Shown: positions 63,921 to 64,000 of the stretch, piece after piece
How the letters are laid out: each line of letters opens with the position of its first letter
Position numbering within the stretch: position 1 is the stretch's first letter
NCBI GenBank assembly: GCA_963721175.1
Contig: CAVRIG010000006.1
Span: 124,001-188,000, forward strand
Direction: 5' to 3'
DNA from: Aliishimia sp963721175
GTDB taxonomy: Bacteria; Pseudomonadota; Alphaproteobacteria; Rhodobacterales; Rhodobacteraceae
DNA: 64,000 nucleotides
The notes under the pieces: model-generated
Database searches by the model: none
What the model was told of the DNA's origin: nothing
Seen by the model: the letters and a program-made list of their open reading frames with translations, nothing else
Program-made: the position numbers and the translations under genes

Positions 63921-63950
63921 TGGCCATGCGGCCACGCGAGATTGTTCGCG
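63921..63950. terminator. Two hairpins after yqgE
   Basis: Just after the yqgE stop there are two short stem-loops: TGGCC-ATGC-GGCCA at 63921-63934 and CGCGA-GATTGT-TCGCG at 63935-63950. They lack T-runs but lie where a 3'-end signal is expected, and are followed by the dispersed repeat. Confidence 0.4.
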
Positions 63951-63967
63951 TTCGGGCCACGCGGGCC

Positions 63968-64000
63968 TTGAGGGGCGCTGCCCCTCAAACTCCCCGAGGT
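63968..64000. repeat. Dispersed palindromic element, copy B (cut by window edge)
   Basis: TTGAGGGGC-GCT-GCCCCTCAA (63968-63988) forms a nine-pair stem with a three-base loop, followed by ACTCCCCGAGG. The core GGGGCGCTGCCCC and the CCCCGAGG tail are shared with the copy at 55291-55361, but the spacer between them is 3 bases here against about 21 there. The element runs into the window edge. Confidence 0.6.

Overview
The window is about 64 kb of a GC-rich alphaproteobacterial chromosome, most likely a member of the Rhodobacterales (Roseobacter/Rhodobacteraceae group). The evidence is gene content and order: lptF-lptG-lptD-surA-pdxA-rsmA in one block; SDR reductase-uvrC-(serine hydrolase)-pgsA-moaD-moaE; pyrB-membrane protein-pyrC-plsY; a plant-type glutamate-cysteine ligase; DUF4167, DUF1499 and TIGR02281-type retropepsin proteins. 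Start/stop overlaps of the ATGA type are very common. No tRNA, rRNA, CRISPR array, prophage, integrase or insertion sequence was recognised. This looks like core chromosome, not a mobile island.

Layout. 0-5.6 kb: a DUF533/TerB-like protein (cut by the window edge), an EamA transporter, then a leftward run mazG-nucleoside hydrolase-GNAT-selO. 5.6-9.5 kb: an M20 amidohydrolase and two ureohydrolase (agmatinase-family) genes, a DUF1499 protein and a small Cys-containing exported protein. 9.5-12.2 kb: prfA-prmC and a DUF4167 protein. 12.2-19.6 kb: the LPS-export/envelope-biogenesis operon. 19.7-25.3 kb: pepA-holC, a membrane retropepsin, an ABC-F ATPase, ndk, and a shortened TfoX C-terminal-domain protein. 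25.3-33 kb: aldose epimerase and the tamA-tamB translocation module. 33-39.4 kb: a second EamA transporter, a CoxG-like protein, an ABC-2 exporter, a SppA-type protease, a zinc-ribbon microprotein, a Ca2+/Na+ antiporter and an SDR. 39.7-44.2 kb: uvrC, serine hydrolase, pgsA, moaD, moaE. 44.2-49.5 kb: small membrane proteins, a BON/OmpA protein, ubiA, rsmE. 49.7-55.2 kb: gshA, plsY and the pyr genes, with an unrecognised acidic-protein gene lying between them on the opposite strand. 55.4-64 kb: uracil-DNA glycosylase, phosphoesterase, moaB, an RND efflux pair, a DsbD_N-like protein and YqgE.

The genes mostly serve the cell envelope (Lpt, Tam, PlsY, PgsA, OmpA/BON, RND efflux, SppA), nucleotide and cofactor metabolism (pyr, ndk, nucleoside hydrolase, MoaB/D/E, UbiA, PdxA, GshA), translation and rRNA modification (PrfA, PrmC, RsmA, RsmE) and DNA repair (UvrC, UDG, HolC).

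A strong caveat concerns sequence quality. Single-base indels, mostly one extra base, break many genes in about 2.9-10.1 kb, 35.1-40.9 kb and 51.7-55.6 kb. Genes expected to be essential, such as prfA, are among them. Joining the frames restores full-length conserved proteins, so these are most simply sequence errors and I annotate them as genes. The intervening blocks are clean.

Nothing here is clearly a new system. The best leads are the 171-residue tandem repeats in TamB, the acidic orphan gene inside the pyr locus, the tail-anchored protein coupled to pyrB, the double-ureohydrolase operon, an AT-rich patch with paired DnaA-box-like sites before uvrC, and a dispersed GC-hairpin repeat.
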